The translations under genes were made by a program, and so were the position numbers. 64,000 bases of DNA. It comes from Basidiobolus meristosporus CBS 931.73. Its lineage: Eukaryota > Basidiobolomycota > Basidiobolomycetes > Basidiobolales > Basidiobolaceae. Positions 11,130 to 21,507 of the stretch are shown here, piece by piece. The stretch's first letter is position 1; every line of letters begins with the position of its first letter. The notes beneath the pieces are model-generated. The model worked only from the letters and a program-made list of their open reading frames with translations. It ran no database searches and was not told the origin of the DNA. Where the stretch lies: assembly GCA_002104905.1 (NCBI GenBank), contig MCFE01000121.1, positions 1-64,000 of the forward strand. The letters run 5' to 3'.

Positions 11130-11877
11130 ATCAGGCAATACCAGAGGCCCTTGGTAGCTTTCAGACAAAACTCTGGTAATTGGCAATGACTAAGGGATAT
11201 TACATCCTGATGGAAAATAAAATGTGAAGCCTGGGCAATATACCAATCAACTGCATATCAATTGGATGCAGGTGGGTCTTCATTACAAGATACAAGGTTT
11301 ATGCTACAGCTAAAAGACACAAAGCAAGCCTTGCAGCTAAGCAAGACTCTAAGATAGTAGAGCTGGATCACACAGACACCTTGGCACAGGTAGCAAAACT
11401 CACATCTGACATACAATATTTGCAGTTGCAGCCAAGTACAGACACTTGCCTCATTATATAGACTTGGAAACTCTATGTCTGAGTGGTAAGCCTGCTATGG
11501 GCAAGTATATAGATCAGCATGATTGACTTATTATTATGACAACCCCCATCTGGCTTGCAAGCTCAAAAAATATTTATACAGTTGCAGGCAATAGCAAGAG
11601 CTTGGAATTAAAGTATAGACACTTATATAGAGTTCCTGAATTTCCAAAGATATACAGCTTACCATAATATCTATTATGTTGCAGGTGAAGTTATTGCAGC
11701 TCTATTAGCTTTTTGCATGAGTGATCTGATTGTAGCCACCATCAACCTTAAAAAGACTAAAGCATATCTCTATAATTCAGATGTCTGATCTAGGTGAGCC
11801 AATTTCCTACTAAAGAATACCATTCCCCATATATAAAGCAGCCAAAACCATCCCCTTAAGCCAGTCCAAGTATTTTC
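11130..11877 (+). pseudogene. Ty1/copia reverse transcriptase remnant
   Basis: Broken plus-strand frames match the RT of the copia element at 15064: IGCRWVF followed by a K-rich block and AAKQDSK near 11263-11360. Further along is a block around 11560-11720 that lies between the Gln-rich and YVDD regions in intact copies. Multiple stops are present. A minus-oriented LTR piece adjoins it at 11878. Confidence 0.5.
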
Positions 11878-12009
11878 TATTGTAAAAGTCTTGGAGATAT
11901 TGGAAGTGATTGGGAGAACAAGTAGATTGTAAGGTTTTCAGTTAATGATTTATTGCATGTAAAAATAATATTTATACTTTTACATGGGCTTGGCAAACAA
12001 ACATGTGAG
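11878..12009 (-). repeat. Truncated copia LTR1, minus orientation
   Basis: The sequence starts TATTGTAAAAGTCTTGG and follows the first roughly 130 bases of the minus-oriented LTR (as at 47197). It stops abruptly where the plus-oriented LTR at 12010 begins. This suggests a later insertion or recombination at this point. Confidence 0.6.
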
Positions 12010-12357
12010 TGTTGTAAGAATTTGTAATTCCACCTAAATATTTACCTAACTTGGTCACTTGGACTATTACCTACATATCCTATAGAATACTGACCAAATT
12101 CCTTGTTGGGATTTGCTTAGAATATTTTCACCAAAATATCTGGTGCCCAGAACATGAAAATTCTCAAAGTTGTCCAAACAGCCCCATACTTTGCACCCAT
12201 GTTCTTGGGACCTTCCTAAGCTTATTTTTGTATTTGCTATACCACGACTAGGTAAAAGTATAAATACCATGCTAAAATTCTATCAATCATTAAGTGATAG
12301 CCACATAAGCTACTTGTTCTCCCAATCACTTCCAATGTCTCCAAGGCTTTTACAACA
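12010..12357 (+). repeat. 5' LTR of copia element A (LTR1)
   Basis: This is a 348-bp LTR with 8-bp terminal inverted repeats TGTTGTAA and TTACAACA. It is the same family as 15064-15412, 42403-42753, 42919-43266 and 47197-47545. Confidence 0.8.
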
Positions 12358-15063
12358 GGCTATGAGCCCTGAGCTGTTACTCACTGAAATGTCTACCACT
12401 GCTATTACTGCAACCTTCCCTCTCCTGAAAATTGGGATGGATCTAACTATCAAGTGTGGAAGGTGACAGTAAGATGCTGCTACAAGAAATAGGCCTTTAG
12501 ATATTGCCATGGGAGAAGAATGCCCTTCTAAGAAAGTAGGAGAGGCAGCCTTAATGTATTAGAAGAAAGAACACAGTGCTTTTAGCTGCATTTGCCTTAA
12601 TGTTAAAGACAAAATGCTAATTCTATGCTCAACAGCAAAACATCAAAGAATGCCTGGAAGGGACTAGAAGTCACATACCAGTCATGTTCAGCTGCTAAGA
12701 GAATGTATCTTAGACAAATATTCTTCACTACAAAGATGCTGCCAGAAGAAGATATGAAAAATCAAATTAACAGAATTACCAAGCTTGTGGACGAGATGGA
12801 ATCTGGGGGCATAATAACTACTGATGAGGATGTGATAGTCACCAAACTGAATTACCTTACCAACAAGATTCAATGCCTTGTATCAGTTGTAGAGTCCAGA
12901 ATTGAAGAGTTGACATTAAATTGCATATATTGAAGGCTCCTGCATGAAAATTAAAGAAAATCAAATGCCAACAAGATGGAAGAAGAAAATGCTCCAATAA
13001 GCAATGAAAACCAGCAGAGGAGGTACCCAAGACCCTTTAAAGGCAATAGCCGCCTGTTTTGCAACTACTGCAAAAGGAAAGGGCACACATCAGACCAGTG
13101 CATTAATAGAAAGCTAGTCAGCAGAAAAAGCCTGTATATGGAAATGCTGCAGCAACTGAAGATAGACTTGATATATACACTAAGTATGATCACAAACAAG
13201 AATTCTCAGTTATGGTATATTGACTCTGGAGCATCTCAACACTTTACAAACCAAAAAATACTTTTTACTCAACATCAAGAAATTCCAGTTAGGAGCAAAT
13301 TCACGGGTAACAATTGAACACTTTATGCAGTAGCAGAAGGATTTATTCAAGTAAACCTTGCAGTGAAGGAGAAAACACATTTACCTTCAAAAAATACTCT
13401 ATGTACCAGAAATAGCCAAGAGCCTACTATTTCTCAGCAAGGCCACTGCAGAAGGACTCAGTTTCAGCTTTGATAATCTGGATGCAGGATCACTGCTGAA
13501 AATGGTGCCTATGTTGCTTTGGGTTTCAGAAATCAGAATCTATAGAAGTTGACTTATATTTCATCATATCAGGAATCCAATATTAGTGGCTTAAAAGCAA
13601 ATACACCAAAGCTTTGGCACAGGAGATTTGGACACATTAAATTTGATTATTTGCACAAAATGATCTAGGATTAGTTAACTTCAAGAGTCAAAATTGATCT
13701 CCCAACTAGTTTGGAGCACTGTGAAGCATGCATATATGGGGAACAAGCCAGAAAACCAATTAAGAGCTCTGATATAATCAAAACTAAGAATAAATTATAT
13801 CTAATTTACTCAGATCTATGTGGACCTATGCGTGAATTATACTTAGGCAGAATGAAGTATTTAAGCACTTTTACTGAAGATGAAACAAGAGGCACAGGGG
13901 TCTACTTCATGGAGAGAAAGGAAGAAGCTCTGTCTAAGCTTAGGGAGTTTAGAGCCCTGGTGGTGAGAGAAAATGTTTAAAAAATCAAGTATATGATCCA
14001 TGATCAAACATCATCCTATGATTTTTGGGCAGAATTGGTTGCCACAGCTGTATACCTTAAAAATAGGAGTTACAACAGAATACTTTGTGAATCTGCCCCA
14101 TTTGAACCATGGTATCAATACAGACTTATGTTTGACAAATATTCAAAATATACACAAAAAATGGTATCAGATTATGACAAAAATCTGATCTCAAATCTAC
14201 CAGTAGTCAGGATTCAATTGGAACAAAACTATGAGATTTCTTTTCACTCTAGAGGACTCAACAACCATAGATCAGCTCTAGTCAGTGCCCAGGTATATTT
14301 CAGAAGTAATCATTTCAGTATCACAAGCCAGGAGATCCAATGGACCAGATATAACCCAAATTACCATAGCAATAAGGGTACAAGCTTAGCCTATGCCTAT
14401 TTAGTCCATATTGCTGAACCCCAGACTGTAAAAGAGGCCCTAAGTTGCCCTCAGATAAAGTTTTGGAGATCTGCAAGGACTGAGGAGTATCAGGCCCTGA
14501 TGGAAAGTAAAACTTGGGATTTAGTTAAATTACCAATCATCTGGAAATCAATTGGATGTAAATCAGTCTTCAAGACAAAATATAAGGCTGATGTTACAAT
14601 TCAACAATACAAAGTAAGACTTGTGGCCAAAGAATACTCTCAAATAAAAGGACCTGACTTTACTGAGATCTTTGCAACAGTAGCCAAGTTTAATTCCATC
14701 AAATTAATATTGGCTATATCAGCCATATAAGAATTTCTTTTACTTCAAATGGATGAGAAACTGCATTTCTGTATGAGGAACTTGATGAAGACATGTACAT
14801 GAACCAGCCTGTTGGGTTTTCTGATCAGGATAACCCCCATTTGGTCAGCAAGCTTAAAAATTTCTATATGGTCTCAAATAATTACCAATAGCCTGGAATT
14901 GCAAGATAGATTCTTATTTGGAATCTTTCAGTTTCCAAAGGGGTACTGCTGACTATGACATATACTATAAGCCAGATAGAGCAAATCCACCTCTACTAGC
15001 TCTATATGTGGATGATCTTATTATAACTGCTGTTAACCAAGAAACATTAGAAGAGACTAAACT
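12010..15063 (+). mobile_element. Copia element A, degenerate, 5' LTR plus gag-pol
   Basis: The 5' LTR is 12010-12357 (TGTTGTAA...TTACAACA). The next bases, GGCTATGAGCCC, are the primer-binding site. Gag begins near 12390. A zinc knuckle is readable near 13057-13100 (CNYCKRKGHTSDQC), the protease block WYIDSGASQHF near 13214, GAG-pre-integrase near 13600-13750, integrase near 13800-14100 and RT near 14400-15060 (LYVDDLI). There are many stops and deletions, including most of the integrase catalytic core. The element breaks off inside RT after the YVDD block, exactly where the LTR of element B starts at 15064. B therefore appears to have inserted into A. Confidence 0.8.
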
Positions 15064-15412
15064 TGCTGTAAAAATTTGTATTTCCACCTAAATATTCACC
15101 TAACTTAGTCACTTAGATAATCACCTTCAAATCCTAGAGAATACTGACCAAATTCCTTGTCGGGATTTACTTAGAATATTTTCACCAAAATACCAGGTAC
15201 CCAGAACATGAAAATTCTGAAAGTTGTCCAAACAGCCCCAAACTTTGCACACATGTTCTTGGGACCTTCCTTAACCTATTCTACATGTCTGTAATGCCAA
15301 GATCAGGTAAAAGTATAAATACTACTTTTACATTCAATAAATCATTAAGTGAAAACCACATAATCTACTTGTTCTCCCAATCACTTCCAATATCTCCAAG
15401 ACTCTTACAACA
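15064..15412 (+). repeat. 5' LTR of copia element B (LTR1)
   Basis: This is a 349-bp LTR with inverted ends TGCTGTAA and TTACAACA. A TATA box TATAAAT sits at 15314-15320 and an AATAAA at 15336-15341, fitting an R region near 15340. Confidence 0.85.
15314..15320 (+). promoter_or_regulatory. LTR TATA box
   Basis: TATAAAT is found at the same LTR position in the copies at 42403 and, inverted, 47197, as expected for the LTR promoter. An AATAAA motif follows about 20 bases later. Confidence 0.5.
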
Positions 15413-15424
15413 GGCTATGCGCCC
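15413..15424 (+). other. Primer-binding site of copia element B
   Basis: GGCTATGCGCCC directly follows the LTR. The less mutated form in other copies, GGTTATGAGCCC, is the exact complement of GGGCTCATAACC, the anticodon arm of initiator tRNA-Met. This indicates priming by a 5' half-tRNA, as known for Drosophila copia. Confidence 0.65.
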
Positions 15425-15442
15425 AAGCTGTCACTCTCTGCA

Positions 15443-16159
15443 ATGTCTACTACTGCTATTACTGGAATTTCTCCCTCTGCTGGAAAGTTGGATGGCTCTA
15501 ACTACCAAGTGTGGAAGGTGAAGATGAAGATGCTGCTGCAAGAAAGAAGCCTTTGGGATATTGTCATGGGAGAAGAATGCCCTCCTAAAAATGTGGGAGA
15601 GGAAGCCTTAAAGTACCAGAAGAAAGAACAAAGTGCCTTTAACTGCATTTGCCTTTATGTCAAGGACAAATTGCTAATTCAATGCTCAAGAGCAAAAACG
15701 GCAAAGAATGCCTGGAAAGCATTGGAAGACACCTACCAGTCATGTTCAGCTGCCAAGAAAATGTATCTGAGACAAAAATTCTTTACTACAAAGATGCTGC
15801 CAGGAGAAGAAATGAAAAATCTAATTAACAGAATTACCCTGCTGGTAGATGAGATGGAATCTGTGGGCATACCAACTACTGATGAGGATGTGATAGTTAC
15901 CATCCTGAATAGCCTGACAGATGAGTTTCAGGGCCTTGTATCAGCCCTAGAGTCCAGAACTGAAGATTTGACCTTAAATTACGTATATGGAAGGCTCCTG
16001 GATGAAGAATTAAGAATATCAAGCACCAATAAGAAGGAAGAAGAAAATGCTTTATTAAGCAATGATAACCAACAAAGGAGGTACCCAAGACCCTACAAAG
16101 GCAACAGCAACCTACTTTGCAACTACTGCAAAAGGAAAGGACACACACCAGACCGGTGA
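15443..16159 (+). pseudogene. Copia B gag (UBN2-type) with terminal stop in zinc knuckle
   Basis: A 238-codon frame starts MSTTAITGISPSAGKLDG. Residues of about 10-185 form the DUF4219/UBN2-type capsid (NYQVWKVKMKMLLQERSLW, NAWKALEDTYQSCSAAKK, LINRITLLVDEME). The C-terminal CCHC knuckle reads CNYCKRKGHTPDR and then hits TGA at 16157-16159, exactly where the last Cys codon (TGC in other copies) should be. The downstream protease lies in the same frame, so the TGA separates gag from pol here only by a single-base change. Confidence 0.8.
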
Positions 16160-16831
16160 CTCAAAAAGAAAGATAATCAGCAAAAGAAGCCTGAATATGG
16201 AAATGCTGCAACAACTGAAGGTAGACTATTCATATCTGCACTAAATATGACCACAAACAAGGATTCTCAGACATGGTATATTGACTCTGGAGCTTCTCAA
16301 CACTTTACACACCAAAAAGAACTTTTTACCAAATATCAGGAAATTCCAATTAAGAAGGTTTTCATGGGTGACAATAGAACACTTGATGCAGTGGGAGAAG
16401 GAACTATCCAAGTAAACCTTAGAAGCAGTGAAGGAAGCCATACACTGACCTTTAAAGAAGTACTCTATGTACCAGAAATAGCCAAGAACCTACTCTCTGT
16501 AAGCAAGGCCACAGCAGAAGGACTCAGTTTCAGTTTTGACAATTCTGGATGCAGGATCACTGATCAAAATGGTGCCCATATTGCTTTGGGCATCAGAGAT
16601 CAGAATCTATACAAGTTGACTTATATTCCATCATATCTGGAAGCCAATTTAAGTAACTTAAATGAAGAAACACAAATGCTTTGGCACAGGAGATTTGGAC
16701 ACATCAATTTTGATTATTTGCGCAAAATGATCAAAGATCAGCTAATTTCTGGAGTGAAAATTGATCCCCCAGCTAATTTGGAGCACTGTGAAGCCTGCAT
16801 ATATGGGAAACAAGCCAGACAACCATTCTAG
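16160..16831 (+). pseudogene. Copia B protease and GAG-pre-integrase part
   Basis: The frame is continuous with gag after the TGA. Protease active site WYIDSGASQHF lies near 16274-16306. The GAG-pre-integrase His/Cys region follows (MLWHRRFGHINFDYL, LEHCEACIYGKQAR). A TAG at 16829-16831 replaces a CAA/AAG-type codon seen in the copy at 42919-47545. Confidence 0.75.
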
Positions 16832-16893
16832 AGCTCTGGGTTAATCAAAACTAAGAAAAATTAGATCCAACTCACTCAGATCTGTGTGGACCT

Positions 16894-18786
16894 ATGCAAG
16901 ATTTATCCTTAGGCGGGATGAAGTATTTAATCACTTTTATTGATGATTATACAAGATACACATGGGTCTACTTCATGGAGAGAAAGGAAGAAGCTCTGTC
17001 TAAGTTCAGGGAGTTTAAAGCCATGGTGGAGAGAGAAACTGGTGAAAAAATCAAGAAAATACGCTCTGACAATGGTGGAGAATATACCTCAAAACTCTTC
17101 ATCCACTTCTGCAAAATTCATGGGATAAAGCAAGAGACTACTGTACCATACTCCCCACAGCAAAATGGAGTAGCAGAACAAGCTAACAGATCAATAATTG
17201 ATATGGCAAGATCTATGATCCATGATCAAAAATTATCCTATGATTTTTGGGCGGAATCAGTTGCCACTGCTGTATACCTTAAAAATAGGAGTTATAACAG
17301 AATACTTTGTAATTCTACTCCATTTGAAGCATGGTATAGATACAGACCAAGTGCCAAACATCTAAAAATATTTGGGTGCACAGCATATGCCAAAAAACTG
17401 GCCGGAAATCAGTCAAAATTTGAGCCAAAAAGTGTAAAATGCATATTTTTGGGCTACTGCAATGGGAGTAAGGCATACAGACTCTATAATACCAAAGCAA
17501 AGAAGCTGATCAAGTCCAGGGATGTGTTGTTTGATGAAAATTCAAAATTTTCACAAAAAATGACATCAGATGATGACAAAAATTTGATCTCAAGTCTACC
17601 AATTGTCAGGATTGAATCAGAGCAAAACAATGAAAATTCTTTCACTCCAGAGGATTCTACAACCATGGTTCAGCCAGAATCAGTGCCCAGGAATATCCCA
17701 GAAGTGATCATTCCAGTATCAAATTCCCAGAGATCAAATCGGACAAGAAATAGCCCAAATTACTATATCAATGAGGGTACAAACTTAGCCTATGCCTATT
17801 CAGTCCATATTGATGAGCCCCAGACTGTAAAAGAGGCCCTAAATAGACCTCAGACAAAGTTTTGGAGATCTGCAATGACTGAGGAATATCAGGCACTGAT
17901 GGAATATCAAACTTGGGACTTAGTCAAATTACCAATCAACCAAAAATCAATTGGATGCAGATGGGTCTTCAAGACAAAATACAAGGCTGATGGTACAATT
18001 GAAAGATACAAAGCAAGACTTGTAGCCAAAGGATACTCTCAAACAAAAGGACTTGACTATACTGAGACCTTTGCACCGGTAGCCAAGTTTAATTCCATCA
18101 GATTAATATTGGCTATTGCAGCCAAATATAAGTTTTTTATTCATCAAATGGATGTAAGAGCTGCATTTATGAATGGAGAACTTGATGAGGATGTGTATAT
18201 GGACCAGCCTGATGGGTTTGCTGACCAAGATAACCCCCATTTGGTCTGCAAGCTTAAAAAGTCACTATATGGTCTCAAACAATCACCGAGAGCCTGGAAT
18301 TGCAAGATAGATTCTTATTTGGAATCTTTGAGTTTCAAAAGGAGTAATGCTGACTATAGTATATATTATAAGCCAGATAGAGCAAATCCAGTTCTATTAG
18401 CTCTATATGTGGATGATCTTATTATACCTGCTAATAACCTAGAAACATTGAAAGAGACTAAATCCAGCCTATCTAAGGAGTTCAAGATGTCTGATTTAGG
18501 AGAACTTAGTTACTACTTAGGGATTAAGTTCTCCATAGACAGAAGTACCCAGACTATTACCCTAAGCCAATCCAAGTATATTCAAGATATGCTAAGGAAG
18601 TACCAAATGGAAGACTGTAAACCAGCAGCTACCCCAATGGAGACAAACCTTAACTTGGTCAAAACTCAGCCAATTCATGAGAGCTTGGTACCATCTGAAA
18701 GCCCTAACTTTTCTTATCAATCTATAGCTGGCAGTCTGATGTATATCATGCCTGGGAGACATCCTGATACCTTATACTCAGTGTGA
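16894..18786 (+). pseudogene. Copia B integrase and reverse transcriptase
   Basis: A 630-codon frame, shifted by one base from the preceding segment. Integrase catalytic residues are readable in IRSDNGGEYTSK and NGVAEQANR; the first Asp lies in the SDLCGPM block at the frameshift. The RT domain follows: WDLVKLP, GCRWVFKTKYKADG, HQMDVRAAFMNGELDEDVYM, and the catalytic LYVDDLI at about 18401-18420. The frame ends at a TGA (18784-18786) where other copies carry GGA. Apart from the edges, all catalytic motifs are intact. Confidence 0.8.
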
Positions 18787-19180
18787 GCTGTCAGCCAGCA
18801 TGACCAGATATATGGATCTGATCATTTTGCAGCAGTTAAATGGATCTTAAGATACCCAAAAGGAGCTGCTGATATCTGCTTAAGGTATACCTCTAAGGAT
18901 TTAGAGCAGGATCTTGTAGGGTACTCTGATGCTGATTGGGGACAAAATTTAGAAGACAGAAGATCCACCACAGGATACATCTGTCTGTACTGAAAAGGAG
19001 CAGTTTCATGGAATGCAAGAAAGGAACCAACTGTAGCACTTTCCACCTGAGAGGCAGAGTATATGGCAGCCTGTGAAGCAACAAAAGCGGTAATGTAGTT
19101 AGGAAAGCTATTAAAGATTTAGGCTTATGTCATAAAACACTTATTACTTTATTTCAAGATAATCAAGGATTTATATCTGT
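18787..19180 (+). pseudogene. Copia B RNase H, interrupted
   Basis: After the TGA the same frame continues as RNase H: GYSDADWGQ near 18919 and a further SWNARKEPTVALST-like block near 19008, each separated by stops. It ends near 19180 at the start of an inverted duplication. Confidence 0.65.
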
Positions 19181-19860
19181 AGCTACCAGTTGACAGATAT
19201 CCTTATGGTACTTCTTAATTATATTCTGAATATGTTGTAATAACTTGTAAATCCTTCTAAGTACTCACTTAACTTGGTCACTTGAATTATTACCTGTAAG
19301 TCTCAGAGAATACTGACCAAACTACTTGTGAGGATTTACTCAGAATATTTTCACCAAAATATTTGGTATCCTGAACATGAAAATTAGACAAGTTGTCCAA
19401 ACAGCCTCAGACTTGGCACACATGTTCTTGGGGCATTCCTAAGCCTATTCTATGCTCTAAGAGTCTTGGAGCCATTAGAAGTTATTGGGGGAGCAATTAG
19501 ATTATATGGTTTTTACTTAATGGTATATTGAATGTAAAAGTTGTATTTATACTTTACATGATCCTGGAATAGTAAGCACCAGAAACTGGCTTAGGAGTGT
19601 CCCAAGAACATGTGTGCAAAGTCTGAGGTGGTTTGGACAACTTGTCTAATTTTCATGCTCAGGGTACCAGATATTTTGGTGAAAATATTCTGAGTAAATC
19701 CTTACAAGTAATTTGGTCAGTATTCTCTAAGATTTACAGGTAATAAGAGAAGTGACCAAGTTTGGTGAATATTAGGAGGATATACAAATCTTAACAACGT
19801 ATTCAGGATATAACTAAGAAGTACCATAAGGATCACTGTGAGCTGGTAGCTTCCCCAATG
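19181..19860. repeat. Imperfect inverted duplication with two opposed LTR1 copies
   Basis: The left arm (19181-19451) contains 52 bases of inverted copia RT sequence followed by a plus LTR1 that starts TGTTGTAATAAC at 19233 and is cut off at about 19451. The right arm contains a complete minus LTR1 (19452-19797) followed by the same RT sequence in forward orientation (19798-19860; for example AAGAAGTACCATAAGGA, whose complement is at 19200-19216). The two arms are mirror images for about 270 bases around an unpaired centre. Confidence 0.65.
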
Positions 19861-20790
19861 GGCACTAACTCTAACTTGGTCAAACACAAACAAACCATGA
19901 GAGCTAGGTGCCAATTGAAAGTCTAGACAACCCTTATCAATCTAAGGTTGGCAGTTTGATGCATATCAAGCTGGGAAAATGACCAGATATCTGAAAATCA
20001 GCAGGAGTTTTCAGTCTGCATAATTAGAACTAGGATTGGATCTCATGGCAGCAGTTAAGCATTTATTTATATACATACAAGGAATTGTCAATATCTGCTT
20101 AAGATGCTCTGGTAAGGACTCAGAGAAGGTTCTTTTTGGATATACTGAGGAAGATTAAGGGCAAAATTCAAAGGGCAGAAGAACCACCACAGGATTTGTT
20201 GAAAGAGTCTTGGAGATATATTAGAAGTGACTGGGGGAACAAGTAGATTATGTGGTTTTCACTTAATGATTTATTCAATATAAAAGTAGTATTTTTACTT
20301 TTAATTGGACTTGGCATAATAGACACCTAGAATAGGCTTAGGAAGATGCCAAGAACATGTGTGCAAAGTTTGGGGCTGTTTGGACAATTTAACTAATTCT
20401 CATGTTTGGGGAACCTGCTATTTTGGTGAAAATATTCCAAGTAAGTCCCAACAAGAAGTTTGGTCAGTATTCTATAGGATATGTAGGTAACAATCTGAGT
20501 GACTAAGTTAGGTGAATATTTAGGCGGAACTCCAAATTATACAATGGGATTCACCTTTCTTGAGTGTAAAGGGGCAACCTCATGGTATTCAAGAGGTTAT
20601 TCAACCTTAGCACTTTTCACCACAGAGGCAGAATATTTGGCTGTCTGTGAGGCCACAAATGAAGTAACATGGCTAAGAAAGTTCCTTGAAGACTTGGATT
20701 GATGCCAAGAATGCTCTGCCCCTATATTTCAGGATAAACAAGGATATATGCAGTCATGTAGAAATCCAACAGCCACTTTACATAAAGCCT
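19798..20790 (+). pseudogene. Copia RT/RNase H remnant split by a solo LTR
   Basis: Plus-strand copia sequence resumes at 19798 with the end of RT, passes through RNase H (about 20090-20196), is interrupted by the LTR at 20197-20546, and continues with SWYSRGYSTLALFTTEAEYL at 20580-20640. It may be the far part of element A or of another copy. Confidence 0.6.
20197..20546 (-). repeat. Solo LTR1 with 5-bp target duplication
   Basis: This minus-oriented LTR1 (350 bp) lies inside RNase H coding sequence. GGATT at 20192-20196 is repeated at 20547-20551. Joining the flanks restores a readable copia RNase H. No internal sequence remains, so the element was lost by LTR-LTR recombination. Confidence 0.8.
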
Positions 20791-21507
20791 CCTTGTAGCT
20801 CAGCCATTGTATGCTAAGTGGTCAATGGTTGTCAAGTGGGATAGTCAGTTCATGGACACTCTGTCACCCATGGCTCAATGTAGCACTAAACAAAGCAATA
20901 AGTCTAATTTGTAGAGTATTTTACATTTATATGCCAATATCTAACTAAGCTAATATGATTACTCAGATATACCAGGCTTATAACATTCCCACCTAGTTAG
21001 TTACTCATTTTAATCAGGCCTGATTTTTATTTAAGATATTCTAGAGGAATGTATAGCCAGATATTAAGAAAGCACTGCTAGAAGAGGTCTATGTTTTTTA
21101 TTGACTCAGTGAAAATTGAAATGCCAATCTCATCAATGACAGCTTTTGACATGATATTTAGTGTCTCCAACTCTAGATATATTGGTGATAACAGACTTAC
21201 AGCAGCAGCTGTAACTTGCATATTTGAGTGGATGATGTGAAATAAATATGTATAGTGGTATTTTGTAGAAAACCATTAACTACCCCTATTTCACTCTTAA
21301 GTGATCAGCCAATTATAATCACACGAATAGTGTTAGTAGTGGCAGCAGAAACAATCACGGGAACAGGATGGCAGTCACTATCTTGTTGATTTTCACGTGA
21401 ATCATATCATTGGTTATGTAAAGATTAAATGAAGTCACCAGTACGAAATCCAGCCATTTACCATCCACACTGAACCCCTCTTACCATCTCCGATCCTAAA
21501 CCCTACC
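20791..21507. other. Boundary between transposon block and gene island
   Basis: No coding frame is seen. CpG and GC rise sharply after about 21300. The last 100-150 bases, with a CT-rich stretch, are the likely promoter and leader of the lipase gene at 21508. Confidence 0.45.

Larger units (their letters stand above)
15064..19451 (+). mobile_element. Copia element B, nearly full length
   Basis: The 5' LTR is 15064-15412, the primer-binding site 15413-15424 (GGCTATGCGCCC), and the internal gag-protease-integrase-RT-RNase H runs to about 19180. A truncated LTR1 at 19233-19451 stands in the 3' position. The order integrase before RT is diagnostic for Ty1/copia. Lesions in the otherwise readable polyprotein are a TGA at 16157, a TAG at 16829, a 1-nt deletion near 16860, a TGA at 18784 and further stops in RNase H. 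The element is not autonomous now but was intact relatively recently compared with element A. Confidence 0.85.
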
